From NCBI GenBank assembly GCA_964034945.1, contig OZ035961.1:86570124-86634123 (forward strand): DNA of 64,000 nucleotides, in the 5' to 3' direction. The position numbers were made by a program, and so were the translations under genes. The notes beneath the pieces are model-generated. The model was not told where the DNA came from and made no database searches. It saw only the letters and a program-made list of their open reading frames with translations. Shown in pieces: positions 35,870-46,646 of this stretch. This DNA comes from Chrysopilus asiliformis (lineage: Eukaryota; Arthropoda; Insecta; Diptera; Rhagionidae). The first letter of the stretch is position 1. Each line of letters begins with the position of its first letter.

Positions 35870-36300
35870 TTAAAAGTTTTTATTTAGCTTGTTTTCGTAT
35901 CTGTCTGTTTGTCTGTCAAGATCAAATCTTGCAATCTAATTTTAGCTCACGTCTTGATTGACTTGACATTTTGCACACACACGTTGACAATACAATATAC
36001 TCCGATGACAATACAATATTTTTATTACTTCGTCCTTGTTAGGATAACGGGAGGTTCTGTAAGGATGATGTGATTATCCTTTTCCACAAATTTTTCGGAA
36101 AAACTGGTTGTTTTTGGGGTCGCTGGATCTGATTCTGGTGTTAAGAAGTCTGTAAAGATATCGGAAGGTCCTGTTAGGATAACATGATTACCTTTTTTTC
36201 AAATTTGCAGGAAAAAATGTCATCTGGCGTGAATTCGATTCTTGACTCAAAAAGTTTGTAAGGATATCGAAAAGGCAAGGATACTATGTATTCCAAGACT
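35870..36300 (+). repeat. Dispersed repeat with internal direct repetition
   Basis: It starts tatttagcttgttttcgtat, then ctgtctgtttgtctgtcaag and atcaaatcttgcaatctaat. Further in, the motif aggataacgggaggttctgt recurs in variant form (atcggaaggtcctgttagga at about 36160). A reverse-oriented copy lies at 56750-57030. It ends directly against the fold-back element beginning at 36309. Confidence 0.55.
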
Positions 36301-36904
36301 AAACAGTATACAGGGTGGTCCGGATTAGGATGTCAATCCATTAACCCTTCATTCTTTGCACAATTTCATGAAAAAAAGTCCACTATACATGTGTTCGGAA
36401 ATGTACCGTTATCGAACGGCAGCCATTTTAAATTTTCCCGTCGGAATTTTTCCGCACATCACTAACGAGGCTCTCACTGCCACAAATATTAACGGATTTC
36501 TATGATTTCTATGTCGTTAGATAGATAATAAAATACTGTTTTTGGATCAATTAAAAGTTTTGTGAAATACTGCAGATTTTCCTAAATAAATGGCTTTAAA
36601 CAAGATTTTTTTTTGTTTTCAATCCAAAAAAATTGAGAAAGTTGCGTTTTTCTCAAATACTTGCCCTATACTTTTTTTTATTTTTTATTTTTGTATTATT
36701 CCTCTGTTAATTCCCCACAAAACGCATATTTAATTTTCGTTATACGATTTCTAGTTCCATAGATATAACCAAAACACTACTCCATGTTTCCACTGAAATC
36801 AAAATCAGATATTTTTCTTAATGGAATAGGCACTTCCCCGCACTTTTGGACATCGTTTGAAAAAAATACATAAAACAAAACAACACGTTTTTATTTAACA
36901 ATTA

Positions 36905-36975
36905 CTACAAAAGATTTTCGAAGTGACCTCCATTTGATTGGAAATAGTTTGTTTTTCCAAAACAGTACAAGAATA
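36905..36975 (-). pseudogene. Transposase C-terminal tail in the fold-back centre
   Basis: The minus-strand sequence reads NYFQSNGGHFENLL and then TAG at 36905-36907. The S-N-G-G-H-F-E-N ending is characteristic of one group of mariner-like insect transposases. Only about 20 codons survive; they identify the parent of the surrounding fold-back element. Confidence 0.62.
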
Positions 36976-37198
36976 CAACCGTTACTACATTCGATAGTGC
37001 ATGGATCTTGAAATTTTATGTATTTTTATGTATTTTTTTGTTTTATGTTTATGTTTTTTTGTTTTATGTTTTTTGTTTTGTTTTATGTATTTTTTTCAAA
37101 CGATGTCCAAAAGTGCGGGGAAGTGCCTATTCCATTAAGAAAAATATCTGATTTTGATTTCAGTGGAAACATGGAGTAGTGTTTTGGTTATATCTATG

Positions 37199-37470
37199 CA
37201 CTCAGAAAAATGGAGGCTAACTCGACGACCTACATACGGCGTAATTGGCCTCGGGCAGGCGCGCGTTCGCCTGCATGTGGGCAAGTAAAACTGAGTTGAC
37301 CTGTGGTCGGAGAAATTCTGAAATTAAGCCACCAGCAGGTGAAGTAGGGTATTGGGAGCTGCACGAGTTGACCTTAGATAGGTTAACTCTGACCGCTAGC
37401 TGGCTTACAGACACCTCTGTAAGGTCAGAGTTAACCTGACAAAAAGTTGACCTGGACATTTTTCTGAGTG
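37199..37470. mobile_element. 272-bp TIR element (cactcagaaaaatg), copy 1, TG duplication
   Basis: It begins cactcagaaaaatggaggct and ends gacatttttctgagtg, so the terminal inverted repeats are about 14 bp. An internal stem (aggttaactctgacc with ggtcagagttaacct) adds a hairpin. TG lies on both sides (37197-37198, 37471-37472). The opposite arm of the host fold-back (near 36760, tccatagatataacc) preserves the empty site, showing one TG. A second copy of the same length lies at 53319-53590. The superfamily is not assigned; the CACT start recalls CACTA-type ends, but that is weak. Confidence 0.87.
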
Positions 37471-40162
37471 TGGAACTAGAAATCGTATAATGAAAATTAA
37501 ATATGCGTTTTGTGGGGAATTGACAGAGGAATAATATAAAAATAAAAAATAAAAAAAAGTATAGGGCAAGTATTTGAGAAAAACGCAACTTTCTCAAATT
37601 TTTTGGATTGAAAACAAAAAAAAATCTTGTTTAAAGCCATTTATTTAGGAAAATCTGCAGTATTTCACAAAACTTTTAATTGATCCAAAAACAGTATTTT
37701 ATTATCTATCTAACGACATAGAAATCATAGAAATCCGTTAATATTTGTGGCAGTGAGAGCCTCGTTAGTGATGTGCGGAAAAATTCCGACGGGAAAATTT
37801 AAAATGGCTGCCGTTCGATAACGGTACATTTCCGAACACATGTATAGTGGACTTTTTTTCATGAAATTGTGCAAAGAATGAAGGGTTAATGGATTGACAT
37901 CCTAATCCGGACCACCCTGTATATAAGGGTAGCGAAAAACAGACGTCATTTTGGATTTTTGGTCATACTAACAAAATGACTAAAAAGAATAAAATAAAAT
38001 AAAAATTAAAAAAAATATACTGAAAAGGAAAAAAAATAGTTTTTCGAGTACGAGATAAAAGCATAAAAAATACAATGAAATAAATATTTATCTTGCTTTT
38101 ATTTCTGATACAACGAGCCTAAAAAAATGTTTTCCTTTTTGGTATATTTTTTTAAAAAAAGACTATTTTTTATTATACTTTTTTTTAATTTTTATTTTTT
38201 GAGTTAAAATTTGTACTTACACCACGCGTATATATATCTCATAAATAGAAAGCACATAAATTAAAATTATGTATATAAACGTACTTTCTCTAAATAATAC
38301 GGGATTTATTTTCCTTTTAGACATGATATTTATTAAATTTCTTTCGAATTAAAAATATCTCTTACTATTGTTTGTTTCCCAACATTTTAAGTATTTATTG
38401 TTTTAATTTCACAAGAATAAACAAGTCGGCTAGTAAATGCGACTTTAAAAATTGCTTACAAAACTTAAGTGTAATTGAAGAATTTTCCATTCGTTTCATA
38501 CTTTTGCCCCTACCGGTACGAAATTTCACCTACATCATAAAAATATGATTTCAAGAGAATTTAAAATAAGCAAAATATCTCAGTGTTAATATTCTAATAC
38601 CAATGAAACGATCACCTGTAAAACTTTCTGATTTTTTAATTCCAATTTTAAAAAATTATTCATTTCATCTTGTTATCCGTTCTATGCCATCAACAAATAC
38701 AATTTCGCTTAGTATTTATTCTAAAAATATCAAAATTTTCACACCGGATCGCCACCGGCGACTGCGGAGCAACAGTCATCGTGTGGTGGTTATAGTAAAA
38801 AAAATATATATTTTCCATCTTGTAAATTTTCACAAAAATATAATTGGATAATTTACTTCCACATTTATTTTTAGATCTAAATGAATCCAAAATAACACTT
38901 GCTAGTTGAAATACAAGACATTGCCTTAATTTCAGCAGGAGTATTATCTGTAATACTATATAATAAAAACGTGTCGTAAAACAAAAGGTTAAAAAAGGAA
39001 TTAAAATAAAACAGCAACTAAAACAACAAACCAAAAATTACTATATAATTCAAAAATAAATTCTAATACATTCATTTTTTTTTTGGGTAAATTTTTAAGC
39101 CCAAAACGTATTTTATGGCCAGTTTTTTTTAATACAAAAATTTAAAACAAAAAATAGAGATGAAAATGCATATGCAAGACTTTTAAATTTAAAATACTTT
39201 TGTATATAAGAACTTTGCCAAAAAAAAGAAAAACAATTGCTTCAGAATGCATAAAATGTTACATCTGGGTGGATTTTAAAGACAAAATAATGAAACTCAA
39301 GATGAAATTAAAAAAGAATAAAATCCACTCACTGTTTACTAAACATTTTAAAAAATTGACACATTGTTGTGTAAACATACGCAATATAAATCTAAGTTAA
39401 ACTCAAATTAATAAATTTCTGTGCCACGGATACTTTTGTTAATAAAATGTTAATGTGACACGAGTTTTATACCAGAACATAATCATTTAATAGTCTTAAA
39501 TAAATAATAAATGATGAAAGTAACATTTATCATACATTTATGTTTCATATTTTTCATCTAAGGGGCGTCCAAATATATGATTTACGGATCAAAATGACAA
39601 AAATCTAATTATTCAAATCACAAAAATATTTTGCAATATTTTGTGCCCCCTTTTTGCTTGCAAGATTTCATTCAATATGCATTATGAAAAATCTCTTCTT
39701 GCCTGTACAAAAAGTACTTAAAATCTATGTTTAGTGACATTAATTAGTTGTTAGGATTATAATTAATTGTTTACATAACATATATAAATTTTTAAACATG
39801 GAGAGGGAGGGGCAAAAACAACACTTTACAAATTCTAATTCTAAACGCATAACAAAAATACTTATTTACAAATTTTTGATAATCAGATGATGCTCATACA
39901 ATTAACGATTTTCAGTTTAAAGTACTTTTTTTCGTCGTATACTTGTATAATAGGGTATTATAAGAGTTAAAATATTTTTGATTTAATTATTTTATGACAG
40001 TAGTCTAACATACAAATTTTGCTGCCATTTGCTAAGCGAAAAAAAATCTTTGCGGCTAGAACAAATCTTGGAGGTTTGCAACTAAATTGATGTCAATTCA
40101 AAAAGCACCTGACATTAACTATACTAGTTGGGTCCTATGATGTACTCACAGATTTTATATAA

Positions 40163-40290
40163 CCTAGATATCATCATCTGCTACCTCAAACGGTTCCAGG
40201 AACACAATAGTACTCTGTGCTCCATGTAATCTCATAGCAAGAAAATGGGAAAGTGTCACTACCGCTGTCTCGTTTTTTCGTTAATGGTCA
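40163..40290 (-). pseudogene. Coding-like scrap, unidentified C-terminus
   Basis: The minus-strand frame reads VVTLSHFLAMRLHGAQSTIV then FLEPFEVADDDI and a TAG stop. A possible acceptor (acgagacag) lies just before it, and in-frame stops precede that. Composition and the acidic end look protein-like, and the codon third positions are less AT-rich than the surroundings. I do not recognise the family. It could be a last exon of an unannotated gene, a transposon relic, or chance. Confidence 0.3.
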
Positions 40291-41944
40291 GGGAGGTCAG
40301 GATATCATGGGTACTTCATCTATTTAATTAATAAAAAATTATATAACAGTGACAGCAGCTTCTGTAGGACAAAAGTCCTGAGTGTCCACTTATAGGAAGT
40401 TTCACTGTATTTCCATGCAATTACAAAATATTTTGTTATAACCCGTTCTTTTGTTCATGTGAAACTGAAACACATGTATTTCTTCACTCACTTATTTGAA
40501 TTTGTGCCACGGGTCTACTGCATTAGTTATTGAGGAAAACCCCCAATTTTCCAAGGTCATGCATGAAAATGATTTGAAACCAGCACAAAGAAAAGATGAT
40601 GTGGTGCGCAAAAGTCTAAAACCGAGATCAAGAAAAGTGACAAGTGACGAAAGACCTTTATTTTCCTCTACAACAGAAATAAATTTGAGGAAAAAACCAC
40701 TCAAGAAACACTTTTGACTTTTCGAGAGTGGAATATCTATTTTTTTTAATGTAGTCCACAGCATGACATGAAATCTGTCATCATGTCTGGGCCCTGGACC
40801 CGTCAATTTTCACGCCTCTTTCCCTACCGCCAATAATACAGCCGCGGACATGGGAATTGGCATACATTTCCCTGTACTTCAATTTTATTTTTCGAAAATT
40901 CGCCAAATGTCAGCAAGGAAGCGATGTTTGCGGATATTCACGGATGTCTAAAAGAAAATCAGACGCACTAGAATAATGTTTGACTATATTTAACTATTTT
41001 TAGTGAAAATTTCACGGTAAATTGAAAAAGTTCTCCTTTCCGTCGGATGTGACGAAGACTACATTTCAATTTAACAAAGTTGGAGTAGTTTTTTTTTTCT
41101 TTAAAAAGTATCTGCTAATTTGAAGGTCGTTTATAAAACCGAATTTAATTACAAATGTAGATCCCACATATGTCATTTTGGCACATCGTAAAAGAACATT
41201 TCATGGCGACAAATTAGAAACAAATTATAAATTTTCGTTTTTACGCGTTTATAATGACGTTAATTCTTAACAGTTCATAAAAATTATATTTTACAGTAAT
41301 TTAGTTGTCAAATTAAATTTCTGTTAAATTTCAAACTATTTAAACATAAAAATTGAAATTTTTATTTTTTTAATATGCTCAAGACTTTGAATAAATGTTT
41401 AAATTTTGAAGAGCCGTTTGCACTAACGTAACTCAGCTACTTTTGTCAAACTTGAATTATTTAAGCCTCAGAATTTCTACGGTTTCAGTAGGCTAAGTAC
41501 AACTTCTTTTTTGAAGAATAGTACTAAAGATTAGATAACTAAAGATAAGAAACAACGGAATTTTGCATAGAATTTTTAAAATGTGTGGAGTTATGAATCT
41601 CAATCTACTGGATTGCCCATGCATTTAAAATATTTTTATTGATTTTTTGACAGTTGTGAGTCAAAATATAAAGGAAAATAATTGTTCTGCAAGGCATACC
41701 GCTGTCAGATTTCCGCTGTCGGATTTTTTTGGTACCCCAACATTGGTTCTATGATTCTTATCTTTATTTTCCGAATCATTGATAGTACGAGCAAACAGAC
41801 GTAAATTATGGCATTATTTTGAAACATAATTTGATTTAAAAAAAAAAGAATTGTCCGTTACGAAAAATGTGCTATACAACCATGCCCTGTGTGACACAAT
41901 ACATCTGAATATCGAGGGCTTATACTATTTTTACTTTCTTCTGC

Positions 41945-42402
41945 CATAGATTAGAGAGTTACTATAGATGAGAAGAAAACGCATTTTCCCATATACTTAC
42001 GTATAGTAAATAGCTGCGCTAGTGGAATATTTTCTGATGACATCGGTATTCCTTTTCACTCCTTCAAGTTCAATTGGAATGCACAATTGACTCATACGAC
42101 ACAAACACAAACATATCCGGGGCCAGCGCTTTGTTTACATTCGTCGATGGAATTCATTCGTAAGCGCACAGGTTTTCCATTTTACTTTTATTAACGTTTT
42201 TATAGCACGCAAAATGTCTACGAAAAAATATGTGCAATGTATTGTTAGGGAATACTCGGCGGACAGCAAAAAAAATCCCAAAAGAAAGTTTTTTACACCA
42301 TTTCTCACACAAAAGTAATTCAAATGACACAGATGCAAAGTACTCTTCTTCAGGAAAAAATTTCTTCCTCGTTTCTTATCTATAGTAACTCTCTAATCTA
42401 TG
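41945..42402. mobile_element. 458-bp TIR element with 7-bp flanking repeat, possible P-type
   Basis: The ends catagattagagagttactat, continuing agatgagaagaaa, are mirrored on the right (atctatagtaactctctaat + ctatg) with about 33 bp of similarity. Perfect 7-bp direct repeats cttctgc flank it (41938-41944, 42403-42409); an eighth position differs (c/t). Inside, a 34-codon plus-strand ORF (42214-42318) reads MSTKKYVQCIVREYSADSKK. This faintly resembles a THAP-domain start, which P elements encode. TIR length and CA start also suit P elements, but all three points are suggestive only. Confidence 0.55.
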
Positions 42403-42424
42403 CTTCTGCTATAAACGGAGACCT

Positions 42425-42600
42425 AGCCAGCATTTCAAATTTTGACGGAGACCGACTCGAGGACGGGGTCAAATAGAAACTTTCTGATCAGTAGAAAATC
42501 CATTTCAGGTAAAATTATGAGCATGTCAGTGCAATTGTCTGTCGGTCTGCCTGTTTTATGTATCTTAAATAACGCTCGAGGTCGGGAACAAAAAGTTGAG
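42425..42600 (+). repeat. Dispersed repeat shared with 16422-16600
   Basis: It has ctgatcagtagaaaatccat, gagcatgtcagtgcaattgt, ctgtcggtctgcctgttt and tatcttaaataacgctcgag in the same order as the copy at 16422-16600. It begins just beyond the 458-bp TIR element. Confidence 0.5.
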
Positions 42601-44433
42601 TGTCGTGTAACGATACGTCTAATATTGAGGTGCTATAAGACGAGGGAGGCCGGTATTATAAAACCCGCGAATTTTTTCTATTTGTAAAAAACTTAAGTGG
42701 TTCAGTTCATTAAAATCTAATTTCAACAAAAACTACTACGACAACGACCTTAAGGCATCTTAAAAAATTTGTTTTCCGGTATATTGTCAATTTTTGTAGA
42801 TATTCTTAATATATTGCCGAGTTCATTATTTCTGACACCCTTCAAAATCAATATTCATGCGAAATTTCCGCGAGATTTTTTTTTTGCAAAAACTTTGGAT
42901 ATAATATGACTACAGATAAAAACGTTGACCCCCCAAGAAAAAAAATCAAATCATTCTAAGTTAATTTTGAGGAAATTTGGCGACAAAAGTTAGCGTCCGT
43001 CAGCGGCGAAAAAAATTTGCTAGAGTTATTTATAATAAAATTAGACAACGCCGGCGATGAACATGGAGCATCATAGCAGAATGAATTACAAAGGTATCTC
43101 GAATATAATCACTGCGAAAAAAGAAAATTCTCGGGAAAGCACGAAGGAATATTGAACAGGAGTGTAGCAGATGCAGAGGACAGAAACACGGACATGCGAA
43201 AACAATTCTATTGACACAATGTGATTTTTATGGTAAAAAGTTCATTCACCGGGTCATTGAAAATTCACCAGGCTAGTGAAAATTTCACAAAATTCTTTTT
43301 TTTTCCAACAGCATTCGGGGTTTTCTTTGAAAATCTCTGAAAAAAATGTCCGGTCGTCGACTATGCCGTGCCGGTGCAAACAATTAAGTAGCTGCTGAAA
43401 ATTTAATCGCCCAAACATATTCAATATTTAATCAGAACGAATCTCAAAAGGATTCAGGTCAAAAGAATCGCTTGGAACATGTGGTCGACTTTCGTCATAT
43501 TAAAATGAAAAATCTTCTTTCCAAATGTTTCGAAAAATATGTTTAAAACTGAAAATTGTATAAAACAACAAGAGTTTTTCTTTTATCACAGGTCATCCGT
43601 TGTAGAAATTTATTGGCTAATTAAAAAGACTAATGAACCCGATTGTTTCTGCTCAGATTCTAATCTCATCAAATGAGTTAAGTTGTGAAATTGTATCTTT
43701 GTTAATTGGGAAATGGAATGAATAGAAAATTTGTTAGGAAAAACTATTTTTGTTGTGGGTATTTTATCATAATGATTTCAGACACGACTTAACACGTGAT
43801 CTAAATCAATTTATTTTATTTTATTGTACAAATACAAATAGAAAAATTTGGTGGTGTGATTTTGACTTGATCTATATTTACAGAAACAACTTAAATTCAG
43901 TTCCCAATACAATTAAAACGGCTTATGGATGGAAAATTTGTGGAGAAAAAATGCGTAAAACATTTTTTCTTGTTTTTACCTGATAAAAAATACAACTTTT
44001 AAGTCTTGTTAAGAACCCAAATATATAAAAACGACACTTTGTTTAGCTGGATTTTAAGATAAACTTAAAATCTGTATCCGCTACGTTTGATAAGATATTC
44101 CGGGGTATGGAGTCGGAGTTATTAATTTTTGCCCGGAGTAGAAGACAGAGTCGCTATAAAAACCACAACTTGATTTGTTCACCTTCAGACAATTATTTAA
44201 TTTAAACATTTTCAACCGACGTGTTTTAAAAAATGGATTTTTAATTCTTTTTTCAACTTCTAGGTTGAGTTTTCCAAGTTTTTAAAATTTGAATGTGTAT
44301 TTTCAATCCAACTTAATTGAAACTTTAAACCTGAAAATCTAAATTTTATACTTTGGGTTTAATTTTTAAACTAAACAATTTAAAAGTTTGATTCATTGTT
44401 CCAAAAATTGCTACACTATTCTGAAATTGTTTA

Positions 44434-44540
44434 AAATGCTGCTTTGATCGGTACGGGGTTGGCACCGACTCAAGTGTCTGTAGAGCGGTTGTTTTCAGCT
44501 TCGGAAAAGCCAACATATGACAACATAAAAAATACTACAA
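44434..44540 (+). pseudogene. hAT transposase fragment
   Basis: The plus strand encodes ALIGTGLAPTQVSVERLFSA then SEKPTYDNIKN. P-T-Q-V-S-V-E-R-L-F-S is the diagnostic motif of the hAT C-terminal dimerisation region. Only about 35 codons are readable before a type-A dispersed repeat begins (44563). Upstream sequence at 43040-43210 (QNELQRYLEYNHCEK) could belong to the same relic but is too degraded to be sure. Confidence 0.7.
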
Positions 44541-44562
44541 TTCCCAAGGGGCAATCGGCAAT

Positions 44563-44970
44563 CGTCAAATTCCAATCGGATTTTGAGGTATGGGAGTTTT
44601 ATGTAGAATCATATCCTAAATAACTTTTGTTGTTGGACTTTTTTGATAAGATGCACCATTTTTCAGACATTCACAAAAAACGTTTTCGTTCGTATGGTCC
44701 ATTTTTTCCCATGAACGAACTTAGCCTCGCATTTTACGAAAAACGGTTCTGCGTAAAATTTCAAATCTCTAGCTCAATCCATGCGCCCGCAATCCCCGCC
44801 ACAGACGGACGGACAGACGGACAGACGGACGGACATGCAAAAATCAATTTTTTTAATCATTCCAAACTCACTGGTGTAATTCATTTTTGTGTGTGATGAC
44901 GGGATCTTGGCGTTACAATCGGTAAGGCAAAGTTAATATACCCTTTGGTTTCACCATACGGGTATAAAAA
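44563..44970 (+). repeat. Type-A dispersed repeat, copy 2
   Basis: It shares tccaatcggattttgaggta, ttttgataagatgcaccatt, tcaaatctctagctcaatcc, a short CGGACAGA tract (44801-44836), cactggtgtaattcattttt and ttcaccatacgggtataaaa with the copy at 14422-14943. The sequence after it (tcttattgaaaagtttgact) also occurs beside the copy at 61508-61975, but there the core is reversed. Confidence 0.78.
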
Positions 44971-46646
44971 TCTTATTGAAAAGTTTGACTTCAAAGTGGA
45001 ATTTTGATACAATGTTCGTCGTTTTCTGAATAAACGTGCGAGTTGTTTAATTTTATCGAGAACTTTTAGTTGAATTTTACTTCATTAACCATTTCGAGAC
45101 GGCTTTCACAATTTTTCATACTTTGCTGGGACTGTCCCAGCAGTCTCGAAAGGGTTAAATGAGTGTAACAAGTGTACTTAAATAAATGAAGTAAGTTTCA
45201 AGCAAAAATTGTTGAACTTTAACAATAAATGAAGAAATTTTCAACACAAAAAATTTCTTATCCTTCAAATGTTTCAATTTTTAGGTAATATTTTTTATTT
45301 TTAAAGTTATTTTTTATTTGGTCAAGTTTTTTTTTGCATGGTCAAATCCATGAGGTATATCGAAACGTGAATATAGTCTTCACTGCTTTTTTCTTGAAAT
45401 TTAAACAATTTTTATTAAAAATTAAACAATCTTGTTGAAAATTAAACATTTGTTTAATTTTAAGCAAAAATGTGTTGAATATTACTCAAAAGTTGAATTT
45501 TAATCATTTAGAAGAAAATTTACTTCATTTAATAAAGTAATTTGACGCATAAAGTGAACAAAATTTACACTCTAAGTTTAAAAGGTTTTAGAGTGTAGAT
45601 TCTCATATAGAGTATAAAAATGTGACCACGTTTCGCACACTTACCCTACTTACAAAAACCAGAGGCTTCATAGTTAATCGCAGGGTGTTTTGCAATTTCA
45701 ATGATTTCATATTTAAAAAACAAACAATAAACATCTTAAAAAGATTTATTTAAAAAATAAATAGTATAAAAATTCACAAAAAAACATGCTGAGATTTTTT
45801 TTTTCATTTCGTACAAACATTTTTCAAATGTCTCAAAAATTTATTCATCTTTGAATCTGATTGCAAGAATTAAATCTTAATGAATTTGTTAATAAATTCT
45901 GTGGTAGAATTATAAATATGGGCACTTTGGCCCTGACATTATTCTATTTTTGTCTTCTAATTGCCCAGAAATCTGTCAATTCGTTGCGGTGGACCTGTCC
46001 ATCACTTGCTTGCGATTTAATAAACATCTCCCAAAGTATATCCTAATTAACGGACGACTCGCTAAATAAGATCTCAACATCGGTACTTGCGGCCAAGTGG
46101 AACTGTGCAAATTTTATGGGGGGCAATTTTTTAGCCAAGCGCTACCAACACTCTCGAGACGGGATGTTTTACCCAATAGAGGAGTGTTGGGCAACTACTG
46201 TGACATGGGACAACTTTATGCGATCAATGACCACAAATCTTTATTCAAAATCAGAATTGTCGTTAAACATGTATGCCATCATCATAATGATTATCATTGA
46301 TCCCGAAAAGGAGGTGTGAACTAATGCCAGAGATCATTTAAAAAAATTCTTTAGATAATTGTATATATACTTATCGGCAGTGGAACAAAAAATACCATAC
46401 TTTGGTCATCTCAATTATATTAGATGAAAATATTATTGAATACTCTGGCATTTCTGGTTTCACCTCTCCCAAGTGAGATCCGTAATTAATAACTTAAAAA
46501 CTATTGCTAGCTAGCATAACAACATTAAATAAAATATGTGTGTTTATATTTCTGTGTAAAAAAAAATATGTATCTATATGTATAACAAAATTCACACACA
46601 AACTAACATCTAAGTGTAATTTCTACAGATCTACATGTACAAAATC

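Larger units (their letters stand above)
36309..37921. mobile_element. 1.6-kb fold-back element (TACAGGGTGGTCC ends) derived from a mariner-type transposon
   Basis: The ends are tacagggtggtccggattag on both sides, in inverted orientation, with TA outside (36307-36308, 37922-37923). The two arms are about 575 bp each and nearly identical. The right arm is lengthened by a 272-bp inserted element (37199-37470). The ~190-bp centre (about 36884-37070) carries, on the minus strand, the end of a transposase (NYFQSNGGHFENLL then stop, 36905-36949). The arms themselves do not read as protein. It is a large inverted-repeat derivative of a TA-inserting transposon. Confidence 0.87.
31480..46646. other. 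15-kb interval between the first seen Unc-89 exon and the downstream end of the next gene
   Basis: This is either the first Unc-89 intron or intergenic DNA; the missing Unc-89 start exon could be here or beyond the next gene. It holds MITEs, two fold-back elements, dispersed repeats and hAT fragments listed separately. The stretches 34690-35860, 37930-40150, 40830-41930, 42610-43000, 43330-44430 and 45000-46640 are AT-rich and hold nothing further that I can support, apart from the coding-like scrap near 40165-40290. Confidence 0.55.

Noticed and set aside
43140..43220. Zinc-knuckle-like peptide ECSRCRGQKHGHAKTILLTQC
   Set aside because: Spacing of Cys and His only partly fits a CCHC knuckle and the surrounding frame is broken; too weak to call a retroelement ORF.
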